The notes under the pieces are model-generated. The model was not told where the DNA came from. It searched no databases and worked only from the letters and a program-made list of their open reading frames with translations. Positions 18,818 through 28,356 of a stretch of 64,000 nucleotides of DNA are shown piece by piece (position 1 is the first letter of the stretch; each line of letters starts with the position of its first letter). A program made the translations under genes and the position numbers. Source of the DNA: Clostridia bacterium (GTDB taxonomy: Bacteria; Bacillota; Limnochordia; DTU080; RSA5). The DNA lies in the NCBI GenBank assembly GCA_002919235.1, contig PKEX01000033.1, positions 60,086 through 124,085 on the forward strand, given 5' to 3'.

Positions 18818-19366
18818 TCACACCCTCCAATCCACGAGCGCCTGCGGCTGGACGTCGCCGCGGCGGGCAGCGGGGCTGTACACCCCGGACGATGCCGGAT
18901 CGCCGGCAAGGGCCCCCAGGAGCGCCTGTACGTGGGCCAAGGAGTAATAGAGCAGGTCTGCGTTCTGCCGGTTGACCTGGAGAAGCTCCTCTAAAGCCCC
19001 GGCCAGCGCGTCGGCCGCAGAGCGAAGGGATGCCGCTTCGGACGCGGTCACCTGCGACAGCACGTCACTCAAGGTGACAGAACGCCCCTCCGGCGAGAAG
19101 CCCCGGGCCTTCGCCCACCGGTCCACCCACTGGAGCCTGCGCTCCTCCAGCGCCTGGATCCCCTGGACGAGCCGGGTCTCGGCCGCCGTCGCCTCCTGGA
19201 TCGCGCCGCTGTCCTGTTCAAGAATGGCACGGGTCTTTTCCCGCGCCACCGAAAGGAGCTGGCTCACCAGCTCCGCCTGCTGCTCCAACAGCGAAGACAG
19301 CTCGCCTGTCTCCCGGGCGGCGACCTCTCTCACTGGCCCCTCGCCGGGTCTTGCCACCGGCACCAC
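18818..19366 (-). CDS. flgN: Flagellar export chaperone FlgN-like
   Basis: Helical 182-aa protein between flgK and flgM. Confidence 0.8.
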   Translation of the reverse strand: MVPVARPGEGPVREVAARETGELSSLLEQQAELVSQLLSVAREKTRAILEQDSGAIQEATAAETRLVQGIQALEERRLQWVDRWAKARGFSPEGRSVTLSDVLSQVTASEAASLRSAADALAGALEELLQVNRQNADLLYYSLAHVQALLGALAGDPASSGVYSPAARRGDVQPQALVDWRV

Positions 19367-19446
19367 CCTCTTGTCCGCAGGATGTGTTGGGCTTACATCG
19401 CGGATCCTTGGGCAACTGTCCCGGGACCGCCCGGGAGGGCGACCTC

Positions 19447-19743
19447 CTAGGACAGCTTGCCCTCTCGCAAGATCGCTTCGGCGATGGCTTCCGCAGAGAC
19501 GTGGTAGCGGCCCTCGGCGATGGCCTTCTTCAGGGCCTCCACCTTGTCGGTGCGAAGGTCGGGAGTCTCAGCGAGCTTCTGCTGAAACGCGGCCCAGATC
19601 CTGGCCTCGTCCGACAGTTTCACGCTGTCTTGAGGATCGGACCTCGTCACCGGCTCCGCGGGCTTTGCCTTGGCCGCCGGCTCCGCCTCCGGCCGGAAGA
19701 TCCGCGATAGCCTCTGGATGTTGGGGTTGTTGAAGACGTTCAT
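19447..19743 (-). CDS. flgM: Anti-sigma-28 factor FlgM
   Basis: DSVKLSDEARIWAAF...RTDKVEALKKAIAEGRYHVSAEAIAEAIL. Confidence 0.92.
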   Translation of the reverse strand: MNVFNNPNIQRLSRIFRPEAEPAAKAKPAEPVTRSDPQDSVKLSDEARIWAAFQQKLAETPDLRTDKVEALKKAIAEGRYHVSAEAIAEAILREGKLS

Positions 19744-19774
19744 CTCGTCACCTCTTGACCTTCCCCCGGTATCA

Positions 19775-19802
19775 TTGTCGGCTGACGACAGCCATCACTT
19801 TA
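19775..19802 (-). promoter_or_regulatory. flgM: Sigma-28-type promoter for flgM operon
   Basis: Minus strand TAAA-N16-GCCGACAA about 30 nt upstream of flgM start. Confidence 0.7.
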
Positions 19803-19826
19803 CGCCGTTTTGGACAGCGCCCGCCG

Positions 19827-20231
19827 TCACAGCCAGCGCCGCCACTTGTCCCGGATCACCTTCCCGCGCCCGGTGAAACGGACCGGCTCAGGGGGCTCAG
19901 GCCTGGGCGGAGCGGGCCCGCTCCCCAGCTTGGCGGCGCATTCCGGGCAAAACCTGCCCGTGACGATGGGCTTGCCGCACTGCTCGCACTTGAGCCACTC
20001 GACGCCCTGGGCCAGGACCAGCCGGCCCTCTCTCAGGTACTCCTGGATCCGCTTCACCGGAACCCCCGTGGCCTCGCTCACTTCGACGATGTCTGCGCCA
20101 GGGTTTTCCCGCAAGTAGTTTCTGACCGCGTCGAACTCCTCTTGGTCCAACTTGGCGCAGTCCGGGCACAAGCGCCGTCCGATGGCTGGGCCAAAGACCT
20201 TTCCGCAACGGGTGCAGTTCGCGATTTGCAT
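19827..20231 (-). CDS. YvyF-like flagellar operon protein, double zinc ribbon
   Basis: CTRCGKVFGPAIGRRLCPDCAKLDQEEFDAVRNYLRENP...CEQCGKPIVTGRFCPEC. Confidence 0.88.
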   Translation of the reverse strand: MQIANCTRCGKVFGPAIGRRLCPDCAKLDQEEFDAVRNYLRENPGADIVEVSEATGVPVKRIQEYLREGRLVLAQGVEWLKCEQCGKPIVTGRFCPECAAKLGSGPAPPRPEPPEPVRFTGRGKVIRDKWRRWL

Positions 20232-20258
20232 TGGCCACGACCTCCCCGCGTCATCCCC

Positions 20259-21122
20259 TCAGCCGTTCGTCGCCGGCTCGTGTCTTTTTTCGCCGCGGAT
20301 GCCGCCCGTGCCTTCGGGAATTAGGTCCCGAGTCAAAGAGCTGGCCGCGGCGAAAAGGCCGTACACCCGCCGGGCGCCGGCGCGCTTGAGCGAGACGGCG
20401 ACGGCGGAAGCGGTGGCTCCCGTGGTATAGATGTCGTCTACGACGATGACGTCCCGCCCGCGCACGGCTCCAGGAGCCACGGCTTGAAACGCCCGGGCGG
20501 TGTTCCGGCGGCGCTGGCTCCAGCTGAGACTGCTTTGCGGCTGGGTCTCCCGGACCCGGGCCACCGCCTCCACCACCGGAAGGCCCAGCTCCTCTCCGAC
20601 CACCCGGGCCAGCTCCGCCGCCTGGTTGTACCCCCGTTCCCGGAGCCGCCGGGGATGGAGCGGCACGGGCACCACGGCGCGAGCCGTCCCAAAACGGGGA
20701 TCGACGCAGGCGAGCCAGGCCATGAGCTCGCCCAGCCCCCGGGCGGCCAGCAAATCGCCCCGGTACTTGAGGCCGTGGATGACCGCTCTCATGTAGCCGT
20801 CGTAGACGCCGTACGCGCGCCCGGCATCGAGAGCCGGCGGGGCTGCCGCGCAGGGGCGGCAGAGCCTGGTTCGCCGCGCCTTGCCGCAAGCCACGGCCCG
20901 GCCGCAGCGGGCGCAGCGGGCGCCGTCAATTCGGCCCAGCTTGTCGAGGCATGCGGTGCAGACGCACAGGTCGGTATCGGCGGAGAGCGGGCCGCGGCAC
21001 AGCGCGCACGGCTCCGGAGGCGGGACGATGAGATCCAGCGCCGCGCGGGCGAGCGAGGAGAGCGCAGCCAGAACGGGACGGGCACGGGCAAGCACGAGAG
21101 GAGACCTCCTGGTCTCCCTCAT
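20259..21122 (-). CDS. ComF-family phosphoribosyltransferase (ComFC-like)
   Basis: Cys-rich N-terminus CALCRGPL...CLDKL...CARCGRAV; RERGYNQAAELAR; PRPP motif VIVVDDIYTTGATA. Confidence 0.92.
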   Translation of the reverse strand: MRETRRSPLVLARARPVLAALSSLARAALDLIVPPPEPCALCRGPLSADTDLCVCTACLDKLGRIDGARCARCGRAVACGKARRTRLCRPCAAAPPALDAGRAYGVYDGYMRAVIHGLKYRGDLLAARGLGELMAWLACVDPRFGTARAVVPVPLHPRRLRERGYNQAAELARVVGEELGLPVVEAVARVRETQPQSSLSWSQRRRNTARAFQAVAPGAVRGRDVIVVDDIYTTGATASAVAVSLKRAGARRVYGLFAAASSLTRDLIPEGTGGIRGEKRHEPATNG

Positions 21123-21144
21123 GGGCGGCCGGTGGACGGAACGC

Positions 21145-21609
21145 TCACGGGTCCTCTGCGGGGACGATCACCTGTTCCCGGTAGCCTTCTTCGTCACTCA
21201 GGTAAAGCCAAGAACGCATCCCGGCAGCTTTTCCCTGCCGGACGGCGACGATGACGTAGGCGAAGTTGGGAAAGGCCGCTTGCGCGTCGAACCGCGACGG
21301 GCGGGGCGCGTGGTCCGGATGGGAGTGGTATGCTCCGATCACTTCCAGCCCTTGCTCCCGGGCCAGGCGGTCGGCTTCGAGGTAGTCCCGGGGATCGATC
21401 TCGAAGCGGTCGTCGGCTTCGCCCTGCCGGAGGTTGCGGCAAGGATGGACCCGGACGACCCGGTACTCCTCCCCCGCGACGCGGCCGATGAGCAGGCCGC
21501 AGCATTCGCCGGGATAAGCCTTTTCCCCTTCCCGCCGGATCACATCCATGGAACGCTCGGAAAGGTAGAGCAACGTCAACGCCTCCTGCGCCCCGGCCCG
21601 GGGACTCAC
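21145..21609 (-). CDS. JAMM/MPN+ (M67) metallopeptidase, Mec+-like
   Basis: GECCGLLIGR and GAYHSHPDHAPRPSRFD (JAMM HxHP...SxxD). Confidence 0.92.
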   Translation of the reverse strand: MSPRAGAQEALTLLYLSERSMDVIRREGEKAYPGECCGLLIGRVAGEEYRVVRVHPCRNLRQGEADDRFEIDPRDYLEADRLAREQGLEVIGAYHSHPDHAPRPSRFDAQAAFPNFAYVIVAVRQGKAAGMRSWLYLSDEEGYREQVIVPAEDP

Positions 21610-21647
21610 GCACCGGCCCCGCGGCCCCTGCGGGCCCGTCCAGCCGT

Positions 21648-22630
21648 TCAGTTCCCGTCAAACAGGCCGGTGCTGAGGTAGCGGCCGCCGCCGTCGGGAA
21701 AGACCGTCACGATGACGCCTTCCTCCAGGGTTTCCGCCAGGCGCAGCGCGGCGGCCAGCGCCGCCCCGGACGAAGCGCCCACCAGAAGCCCCTTTTTCGC
21801 CATCCAGGCGGCCTCCCGGTACGCCTCTTCGGTGGAAATGCGGAGGGTGCCGTCCAGCCACGAGCTGTCGTAGATCCCCGGCACCTGGGCCGTCTCCATG
21901 TGCTTGAGCCCCTCTAGACCGTGGAAGGGGCTGTCCGGCTCGACCGCGTAGACCTTGATCGCGCGGCGCTGGTCCTTGAGGTAGCGGCCGGTGCCCATCA
22001 GCGTGCCGCTGGTACCGACCCCGGCCAGGAAGTGAGTGACCCGCCCGCCGGTCTGGCGCCAGATCTCGGGGCCCGTGGTCTCGTAGTGGGCCCGGGGATT
22101 GTTGGGGTTGTTGTACTGGTCGGGAAGGTAGTACTTCTCGGGGTCCTTCTCGTACATCTGCTGGGCGACGATCCGGGCGCCCTCGGAGCCCTCCAACGGG
22201 TCGGTGAAGTGGATCTTGGTGCCGTACGCCTGGATGAGGCGCTTCCGCTCGAGGCTCGCGTTCTCCGGCAGGCAGAGCTCTACGGGAAAGCCCAGCGCGG
22301 CCCCGATCATGGCGTAGGCGATCCCCGTGTTCCCGGACGTGGAGTCCAAGAGCACCTTGCCCGGCGCCAGCTCGCCTGAGAGCAGCGCCGCTTTCACCAT
22401 CCAGAGCGCGGGCCGGTCCTTGACGGATCCGCCCGGGTTGAACCCTTCCAGCTTGGCGTAAATCTCGACGCCGGGCTTCACCCGGTCCCTTGCGACGCGC
22501 ACCAGCGGCGTGTTGCCGATGAAGCGAAGCAGCGGGGCCCGCTCAAGCAGCGCCTCCCAGCGCTCCTCACCGCGGGACGCCCCGCCGGGTCCATGGGATC
22601 CGTGAGGCAGGTCGTGGCTCAAGCAGGGCA
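21648..22630 (-). CDS. cysM: PLP-dependent cysteine synthase, CysM-like
   Basis: FIGNTPLVRVARD...LEGFNPGGSVKDRPAL...LLDSTSGNTGIAYAMI...LAGVGTSGTLMGTGRYL; ORF opens at 22685 but a promoter at 22687-22715 implies a downstream start (exact codon uncertain). Confidence 0.9.
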
Positions 22631-22686
22631 CATCCTTTACGCGGGATCCCGGACGAAAACTCCGGAGGGCCCTGGCCCTGCTCAAC

Positions 22687-22715
22687 AGGATACCATACTC
22701 CTATTTCACTGACAA
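22687..22715 (-). promoter_or_regulatory. Sigma-A promoter for cysM-JAMM
   Basis: Minus strand TTGTCA-N17-TATCCT. Confidence 0.7.
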
Positions 22716-22766
22716 GAATGGTGGGAATTTGCAAGGCGGCGTGAAGACGGCGTGGCCGCCGCAGGC

Positions 22767-23039
22767 TCACGGGGATGCGGGCGGCGCGTCCGGGCGCTCT
22801 TCGCCCTGCCTTCGCGGCGGGACGACGCCCTCCAGATTGGCCACGTCGACGGTGCGGCTCAAGGCCGCCCGCCGGTTCTCCTCCAGGATCTCGAGGTACA
22901 CTTCCTCCCGGTGCACCGGGATGGACCGGGGGGCGTCGATGCCCAGCTTCACCTGGTCGCCCCGGACCTCGACCACCGTCACCCGGATGTCGTCGCCGAT
23001 CATGATGCTCTCGTCGCGCCGCCGCGTCAGCACCAGCAT
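22767..23039 (-). CDS. csrA: Carbon storage regulator CsrA with C-terminal extension
   Basis: [51 protein letters not shown]. Confidence 0.97.
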   Translation of the reverse strand: MLVLTRRRDESIMIGDDIRVTVVEVRGDQVKLGIDAPRSIPVHREEVYLEILEENRRAALSRTVDVANLEGVVPPRRQGEERPDAPPASP

Positions 23040-23206
23040 GCAGGTGTCCCTCCTTGGACTTGCCGGGATGCTGCCGCCCCGCTCCGCACAGAGCCGCCGC
23101 AAACCGGGCGGCCGGCGCCGGGCGGCCCCATCCCCACCCCCGGCCGGGACGTCCGTGCGCCCGTCTTCCGGGATAGTTTTTTGCCCAGGGCCCGCCGTTT
23201 CCTCTC

Positions 23207-25285
23207 TCATATTTTGGCGGGGGACGGGCGAACCGAGCCCGCTTGGATCACACGCCGGCTCGCTTCGTTGAACCGGCGGATGGTGTCGATGGCCTCCGCC
23301 ATCGCCGGCGTCCCGGACCGCGCGAGGAAGACCACTCGTCCCGTGGGATCTTTGGGACTCCTCCCCACCCGTCCGGCCATCTGCACCAGCGACCGGGCGC
23401 TGTACACCCGCTCCCAATCGGCGGCCAGCACCACGACGTCGAGGCCCGGAAAGGTGACGCCCCGCTCGAGAATACTGGTAGAGACCAGGACATCGATTTT
23501 CCCTGCCGCAAAGGCCGCCACTTTTTCCGTCCGGCACGGGTCCCCCGCATGCACCGCCGCCACGGCGAACCTGCCGCCGCGGCACTCGGGCCTCTCTCTC
23601 CGGTCGCCGAGAGGGGTCCGCAAGCCATCGCGCCCGGGACCAGCCGGTCCGCCCCGCGCGTCCCACGGGAAATAGGGCCCCGTCCGGCACAGCATCCGGG
23701 CCACCGCACCGGCCAGCCTTACCGCCGGTACAAAGACCAAGAGCCGGCGGCCCCGCTCCAGGCTCTCCCGGGCGAGGCGGTCCAGCGTCCCGAGCCATCC
23801 CGGCGTCTTGCCCCCGTGGGAAGCCGCCCAGAGCCCCTCGACGGCCAGGTCCGGCGCGGTGACCACTTCCGGCACCGGCAGGGGATGGCCGTGGGGACGG
23901 CCCGGCAGCGTCAGGCACCGCAGGCCCCCGGCACGGCCAATCCGGGCCACGATCCGCTCCGGCGGCGTCGCGGTCATGAGGACGAGCCGGCCTCCCGGCC
24001 GCCTGGCTCGCTCCAGCGCGGCCAGGAGCCACGCTTCCTGGTCCAGGGGATACGCGTCGACCTCGTCCACGATGACCAGATCGAACCGCTGGCAAAACCG
24101 GAGGGCCTGGTGGACGGTGGCCACCGTCACCGGCGCATCGCCGTAACCCGGCTCCGCGCCGCCCCGCAGCGTCGAGACGCCGGCGCCGGGGAGCGCATCC
24201 CGGAGCCGCTGCCCCAGCTGGTCCACCACGTCCCGCCGCGGCAGGGCAAAGAGCACCCGGCCGCCCCGGGACACCGTCTCTGAGACGGCCCTGAGCGTCA
24301 CTTCGGTCTTGCCGGACCCGCACGCCGCCCAGATCAGCACGTCGTCTCCCGTCTGGGCCAGCTCCCACGAGACCCGCTCCTGAAACGGGCTGAGGGTGAA
24401 CGGCAGGTGAACCCTGACCTGCGGCGGCGCAGCCTCCGGCCGCTCTTCATGCGGGCGCTCGTAAAGCGCCAGGCACGCGCTGGAGGCGCCCAGAGAGCGG
24501 CAGTCGTCGCACTGGGGACACGCGTCCTGCCGGCAGCGGGGGCACGGATGCCACCCGATCCGGGGCGAAAGGCACCGCCGGCACCGCCAGGCCGGCGGGG
24601 CGCCGGGCTCGAGGACCAGCTCGACGCCGGGGTGACGGCAGATGTCGCCCTGCTGCACCAGGGGGTCCAGGAGGAGATCGAGGTCGCCAAAGACGGCGAC
24701 GCCCCGGTGGCTGAGGGCTTTGGCCAGTTCGTGCGAGAAGAGCCGCCGCCCGGAGAGAAGGCGCGCCGCCCAGACGGATACTTCCGGCGGGGAGGCCACC
24801 AGCAGCGAACCGTTCCGGAGCGGGTCCCCGCCCGTTCCGGCAGCCTCACCTGGCCGCTCCGGCGCCGCCGCGGGCCCTTCGCCGGCCGCTTCCGAAAGGA
24901 AAGCCCCGCTCCCCGGCTCCACCCACGCCCACGGGAAGTGCGCCATGGCAAACCGCCGGGCCTCTCGTCTCGCCCCTCGGGCGGTGATCCGGCCCCTCTT
25001 TGCCGCCTGCCACGCCTCAAGGTGTGCCCGCAGGGCTTCGGCGTAGCCCAGCACCAAGGGTCCCGCCACCGGCTGGGCCTCTTCGGCCGGGCCGCCGGAA
25101 GCTGCCGGCGGCCTGGCCCCTTCCGGATGCACGGAAAAGCGCATTCGCCCGCCGTCCCGGCAGCCGAGAAGGCCCGGTGCCAGCCGCCGCCCGAAGCAGC
25201 GGCGCGCGTCAGATGACTGCGCCAACCCCGCCGCAGCCCCGGGCTCCACCCGCGCCCAGACCCAGAAGCGAGCGGCCCGGCTCAC
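23207..25285 (-). CDS. comFA: ComFA-like DEAD-box helicase with zinc finger
   Basis: [40 protein letters not shown] (Walker A), [11 protein letters not shown] start overlaps upstream TGA. Confidence 0.9.
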   Translation of the reverse strand: MSRAARFWVWARVEPGAAAGLAQSSDARRCFGRRLAPGLLGCRDGGRMRFSVHPEGARPPAASGGPAEEAQPVAGPLVLGYAEALRAHLEAWQAAKRGRITARGARREARRFAMAHFPWAWVEPGSGAFLSEAAGEGPAAAPERPGEAAGTGGDPLRNGSLLVASPPEVSVWAARLLSGRRLFSHELAKALSHRGVAVFGDLDLLLDPLVQQGDICRHPGVELVLEPGAPPAWRCRRCLSPRIGWHPCPRCRQDACPQCDDCRSLGASSACLALYERPHEERPEAAPPQVRVHLPFTLSPFQERVSWELAQTGDDVLIWAACGSGKTEVTLRAVSETVSRGGRVLFALPRRDVVDQLGQRLRDALPGAGVSTLRGGAEPGYGDAPVTVATVHQALRFCQRFDLVIVDEVDAYPLDQEAWLLAALERARRPGGRLVLMTATPPERIVARIGRAGGLRCLTLPGRPHGHPLPVPEVVTAPDLAVEGLWAASHGGKTPGWLGTLDRLARESLERGRRLLVFVPAVRLAGAVARMLCRTGPYFPWDARGGPAGPGRDGLRTPLGDRRERPECRGGRFAVAAVHAGDPCRTEKVAAFAAGKIDVLVSTSILERGVTFPGLDVVVLAADWERVYSARSLVQMAGRVGRSPKDPTGRVVFLARSGTPAMAEAIDTIRRFNEASRRVIQAGSVRPSPAKI

Positions 25286-25845
25286 TCTACGTACTCGGCC
25301 AACGGGCGGGGCTCAAACCGGGCCACGTCGTGGTTCGCGTCGTAGACCACCCGGATGAAGTAGGGTTCGGGCGCGTCGTCGAGGATCAGCGGCAGGATGC
25401 GCCGGTCCACGCTGGGCAGCTTCCAGGCGTCGATCTCGAACAGCGGGAGCCAGCGGAGCTCCCCCTCGCCGCCCGGCTCCAGCCGGCCGCGATACGTTTC
25501 CGCCCGAAAGATAAACAGAAGCCAGTTGTAGTCCGGCCCGCCGGTCTCGGAGCAGATGGCCTTGAGCTTGGGCTCGACGATGGAAAGCCCCGTCTCTTCC
25601 CGCACCTCCCGCTCGATGGCCTGGCGCGGGGTCTCTCCCGGCTGGATCTTGCCGCCCGGCGCCGTCCAATGGTGGGCGAAGGGCTCTTTCTCCCGCCGCA
25701 GCATGAGCAGGCGGCCGTCGACCACGAGGTAGCAGAGGGTGCTGGGCAGCTGGTCCGGCCGCTCCACCAGGCGGCCGGGGTCCACCGGATAGCCTATCTC
25801 CTCGAGAAAGCGGCGGATCGCCGGCGCGTCGATGTCGCTTACCAT
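25282..25845 (-). CDS. NUDIX hydrolase
   Basis: GGKIQPGETPRQAIEREVREETGL NUDIX box. Confidence 0.93.
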   Translation of the reverse strand: MVSDIDAPAIRRFLEEIGYPVDPGRLVERPDQLPSTLCYLVVDGRLLMLRREKEPFAHHWTAPGGKIQPGETPRQAIEREVREETGLSIVEPKLKAICSETGGPDYNWLLFIFRAETYRGRLEPGGEGELRWLPLFEIDAWKLPSVDRRILPLILDDAPEPYFIRVVYDANHDVARFEPRPLAEYVE

Positions 25846-26528
25846 CCGGTTCCGCTCCGTTCCACCAGCACCGTCTCCTGGCGCAGCTTGACGATGTGAT
25901 CGGCGGGGTAGACCCCCCGGAGCACGGCGTTGGGATACACCATGGACCGGGGGCCGATGAGCGTGCCCGGGCTCAACACGGCGTTGCACCCCGTCTTCAC
26001 GTCGTCGCCCACGATGGCCCCAAACTTGCGCATCCCCGTGGGAATCCGCTCGGTCCCGTTCCGGACCACCACTTCCGAGCCGTCGTTCTTGAAGTTGGAA
26101 AGGCGGGTCCCCGCTCCCAGGTTCACCCGCCGGCCGAGGACGGAATCGCCGATGTAGTTGAAATGCGGCGCCTGGGCGCCGTCCAGCATGATCACCCGCT
26201 TCAGCTCGGTGGCGTGCCCGACGACGCAGCCCGCGCCGATGATGCAGTGCCCCCGCACGTACGCCCCGTGGCGGACCACGGCCCCCTCTTCGATGATCAC
26301 CGGCCCGCGGACGTACGCCCCCGCCTCGACCACGGCTCCCGGGGCGATGTAGACATCCCCCTCCACCCACGCTCCGGGGTGCACCTCGCCGTGGACGCCG
26401 GGTTTCAGGCGCTGCCCCAAGTACCCATCCAGGCGCTGGAGCACTTCCCAGGCGTAGGCCACCCCGGCGAAGAGATCACGATGCGCGTAACCGTCCAGTT
26501 GAAAATAGGCCTCCGGAGCCAACTGCAC
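25839..26528 (-). CDS. Left-handed beta-helix (hexapeptide repeat) nucleotidyl/acyltransferase-like protein
   Basis: EGDVYIAPGAVVEAGAYVRGPVIIEEGAVVRHGAYVRGHCIIGAGCVVGHATELK hexapeptide repeats. Confidence 0.88.
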   Translation of the reverse strand: MQLAPEAYFQLDGYAHRDLFAGVAYAWEVLQRLDGYLGQRLKPGVHGEVHPGAWVEGDVYIAPGAVVEAGAYVRGPVIIEEGAVVRHGAYVRGHCIIGAGCVVGHATELKRVIMLDGAQAPHFNYIGDSVLGRRVNLGAGTRLSNFKNDGSEVVVRNGTERIPTGMRKFGAIVGDDVKTGCNAVLSPGTLIGPRSMVYPNAVLRGVYPADHIVKLRQETVLVERSGTGW

Positions 26529-26573
26529 CCTGATACGCCTCCGTAGGGAAAGAATGGGATTTTCGCCGGTCCT

Positions 26574-26582
26574 ATTGTATCA
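26574..26582 (-). promoter_or_regulatory. Extended -10 promoter of the hexapeptide/NUDIX/comFA operon
   Basis: Minus strand TGATACAAT (TGN-TACAAT) about 45 nt upstream of the gene; no clear -35. Confidence 0.45.
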
Positions 26583-26588
26583 CAGAAG

Positions 26589-26624
26589 ACGCCCAGCGAC
26601 CGTGCGGGCGGCCGCTGGGCGTCC
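26589..26624 (-). terminator. Hairpin downstream of xylB
   Basis: 11-bp perfect stem GACGCCCAGCG...CGCTGGGCGTC; weak U-tract. Confidence 0.55.
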
Positions 26625-26649
26625 TGTAACCTTTGACTTTTTGCTCTCC

Positions 26650-28191
26650 TTACAGGTTGAGCTTGGCCAGGGCGTCGTAGCGCTCCTTGAACGCCGGGTA
26701 GAGCGAGCGGTAGAAGGCGTACGCCTCCTCGTAGCGGGAGCGGTCGCCGCTGGGCGTGGTGCGGTCCTTGGTCCGCACGGTCGCGTCCGCCGCCTCCACC
26801 ACCGTCTTGTAGCGGCCCGCGCCCACCATGGCCAGGAGCGCCGCGCCGAAGGCCGGGCCTTCGTCGATCTCCAGCGTCAGCACGTCGGCGCCGAAGACGT
26901 CGGCCTGGATCTGCCGCCAGAACGGGCTCTTGGCGCCGCCGCCGATGGCCCGGATCTCCGTCACCTCACGCCCCAGCTCCCGCATGATCTCCACGGAGTC
27001 CCGCAGCGAAAAGGTGACCCCTTCAAACACGGCGCGGACCATGTCGGCCCGGGTGTGGGCCCCCGAGAGGCCAAAGAAGACGGCCCGGGCGTTAGCGTCC
27101 GCGTGAGGCGTGCGCTCCCCGTTGAGGTACGGCAGGAAGAAGAGACCCCGGCTGCCCGGCTCGCTCTTCTGCGCCTCGGCCGCCAGGAGGTCGTAGGCGT
27201 CGGGACCGCCCGCCGCCTCCACGGCCCGCTCCGCCTGGCCCAGCTGGTCGCGGAACCACTTGAGGGAAAGCCCCGCGGCCAGCGTGACGCCCATGAGGTA
27301 CCACTGGTTCTCGGTGGAGTGGTTGAACGAGTGCACCCGGCCCTTGGGGTCTTTCGCCAGCGTGTCCGAGGGCGTCAGCACCACGCCCGACGAGCCGATG
27401 CTGGAGAGGAAGACGCCCTCCCGCACGATGCCGGCGCCCACCGCGCCGCAGGTGTTGTCGGCGCCGCCCGCCACCACGGGCGTCCCGGCCTTGAGGCCGG
27501 TCTCCCGGGCCGCTTCCTCGGTGACCCGGCCCGCCACCTCGTACGACTTGAGCACCGGCGGCAAGAGCGACCGGTCGATGCCCAGAGCCTCAAGGACCGG
27601 CGCGGACCACTCCCCTTTGGCCACGTCAAAGAGAAGGGTACCTGCCGCGTCCGACACTTCCGTGGCCAGCTCGCCCGTGAGGCGGTAGCGCACGTAGTCC
27701 TTGGGCAGCAGGATGGTGCGGACCCGCTCGTACGCGTCCGGCTCCTCCTCCATCAGCCAGACCACCTTGGGCGCCGTAAAGCCTTCCAGCGCCGGGTTGC
27801 CCGTGAGCTCGATGAGCCGCTCGCGCCCGCCCACCTTCTCCGTGATGGTGCGGCACTGGGCCGCCGTGCGCACGTCGCACCAGAGGATGGGCGGCCGGAT
27901 CACCTGGCCCTTTTCATCCAGGAACACCGAGCCGTGCATCTGCCCGGAAAAGCCCACCGCGGCCACCCGGTCGCCGCTGACGCCCGCCTTCTCGAGGACC
28001 CGGCGCGTGGCCAGCACCGTCGCCTGCCACCAGTCCTCCGCGTCCTGCTCCGCCCAGCCCGGGCGAGGCCAGTGCAGCGGGTACTCCACGGTGGCCCGCT
28101 CCACCGGGCGCCCGTCCCCCGTCACCAAGAGCGCCTTGGTCCCCGAAGTTCCCACGTCGATGCCGAGATAAAGATCCCCAGCTTGGCTCAC
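26650..28191 (-). CDS. xylB: Xylulokinase
   Basis: LYLGIDVGTSGTKALLVTGDG, GWAEQDAEDWW, GFSGQMHGSVFLDEKG, LLPKDYVRYRLTGE; GTG start at MSQAGDL. Confidence 0.95.
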   Translation of the reverse strand: MSQAGDLYLGIDVGTSGTKALLVTGDGRPVERATVEYPLHWPRPGWAEQDAEDWWQATVLATRRVLEKAGVSGDRVAAVGFSGQMHGSVFLDEKGQVIRPPILWCDVRTAAQCRTITEKVGGRERLIELTGNPALEGFTAPKVVWLMEEEPDAYERVRTILLPKDYVRYRLTGELATEVSDAAGTLLFDVAKGEWSAPVLEALGIDRSLLPPVLKSYEVAGRVTEEAARETGLKAGTPVVAGGADNTCGAVGAGIVREGVFLSSIGSSGVVLTPSDTLAKDPKGRVHSFNHSTENQWYLMGVTLAAGLSLKWFRDQLGQAERAVEAAGGPDAYDLLAAEAQKSEPGSRGLFFLPYLNGERTPHADANARAVFFGLSGAHTRADMVRAVFEGVTFSLRDSVEIMRELGREVTEIRAIGGGAKSPFWRQIQADVFGADVLTLEIDEGPAFGAALLAMVGAGRYKTVVEAADATVRTKDRTTPSGDRSRYEEAYAFYRSLYPAFKERYDALAKLNL

Positions 28192-28356
28192 TCCGTCTGC
28201 CTCCTCCAACGGGAGCGCCTGCAAAGGACCGGCGAACCCCTCACCCCGCGGCACAAGGCCGGCCAGCGCCGCGGCCCTAGGAGACACCCCCGGTGCTTGT
28301 GCGGATGGATCCTGCCTCGGGAAACCGATGGAACAACTTTTGCGTAAAACTTCCCT

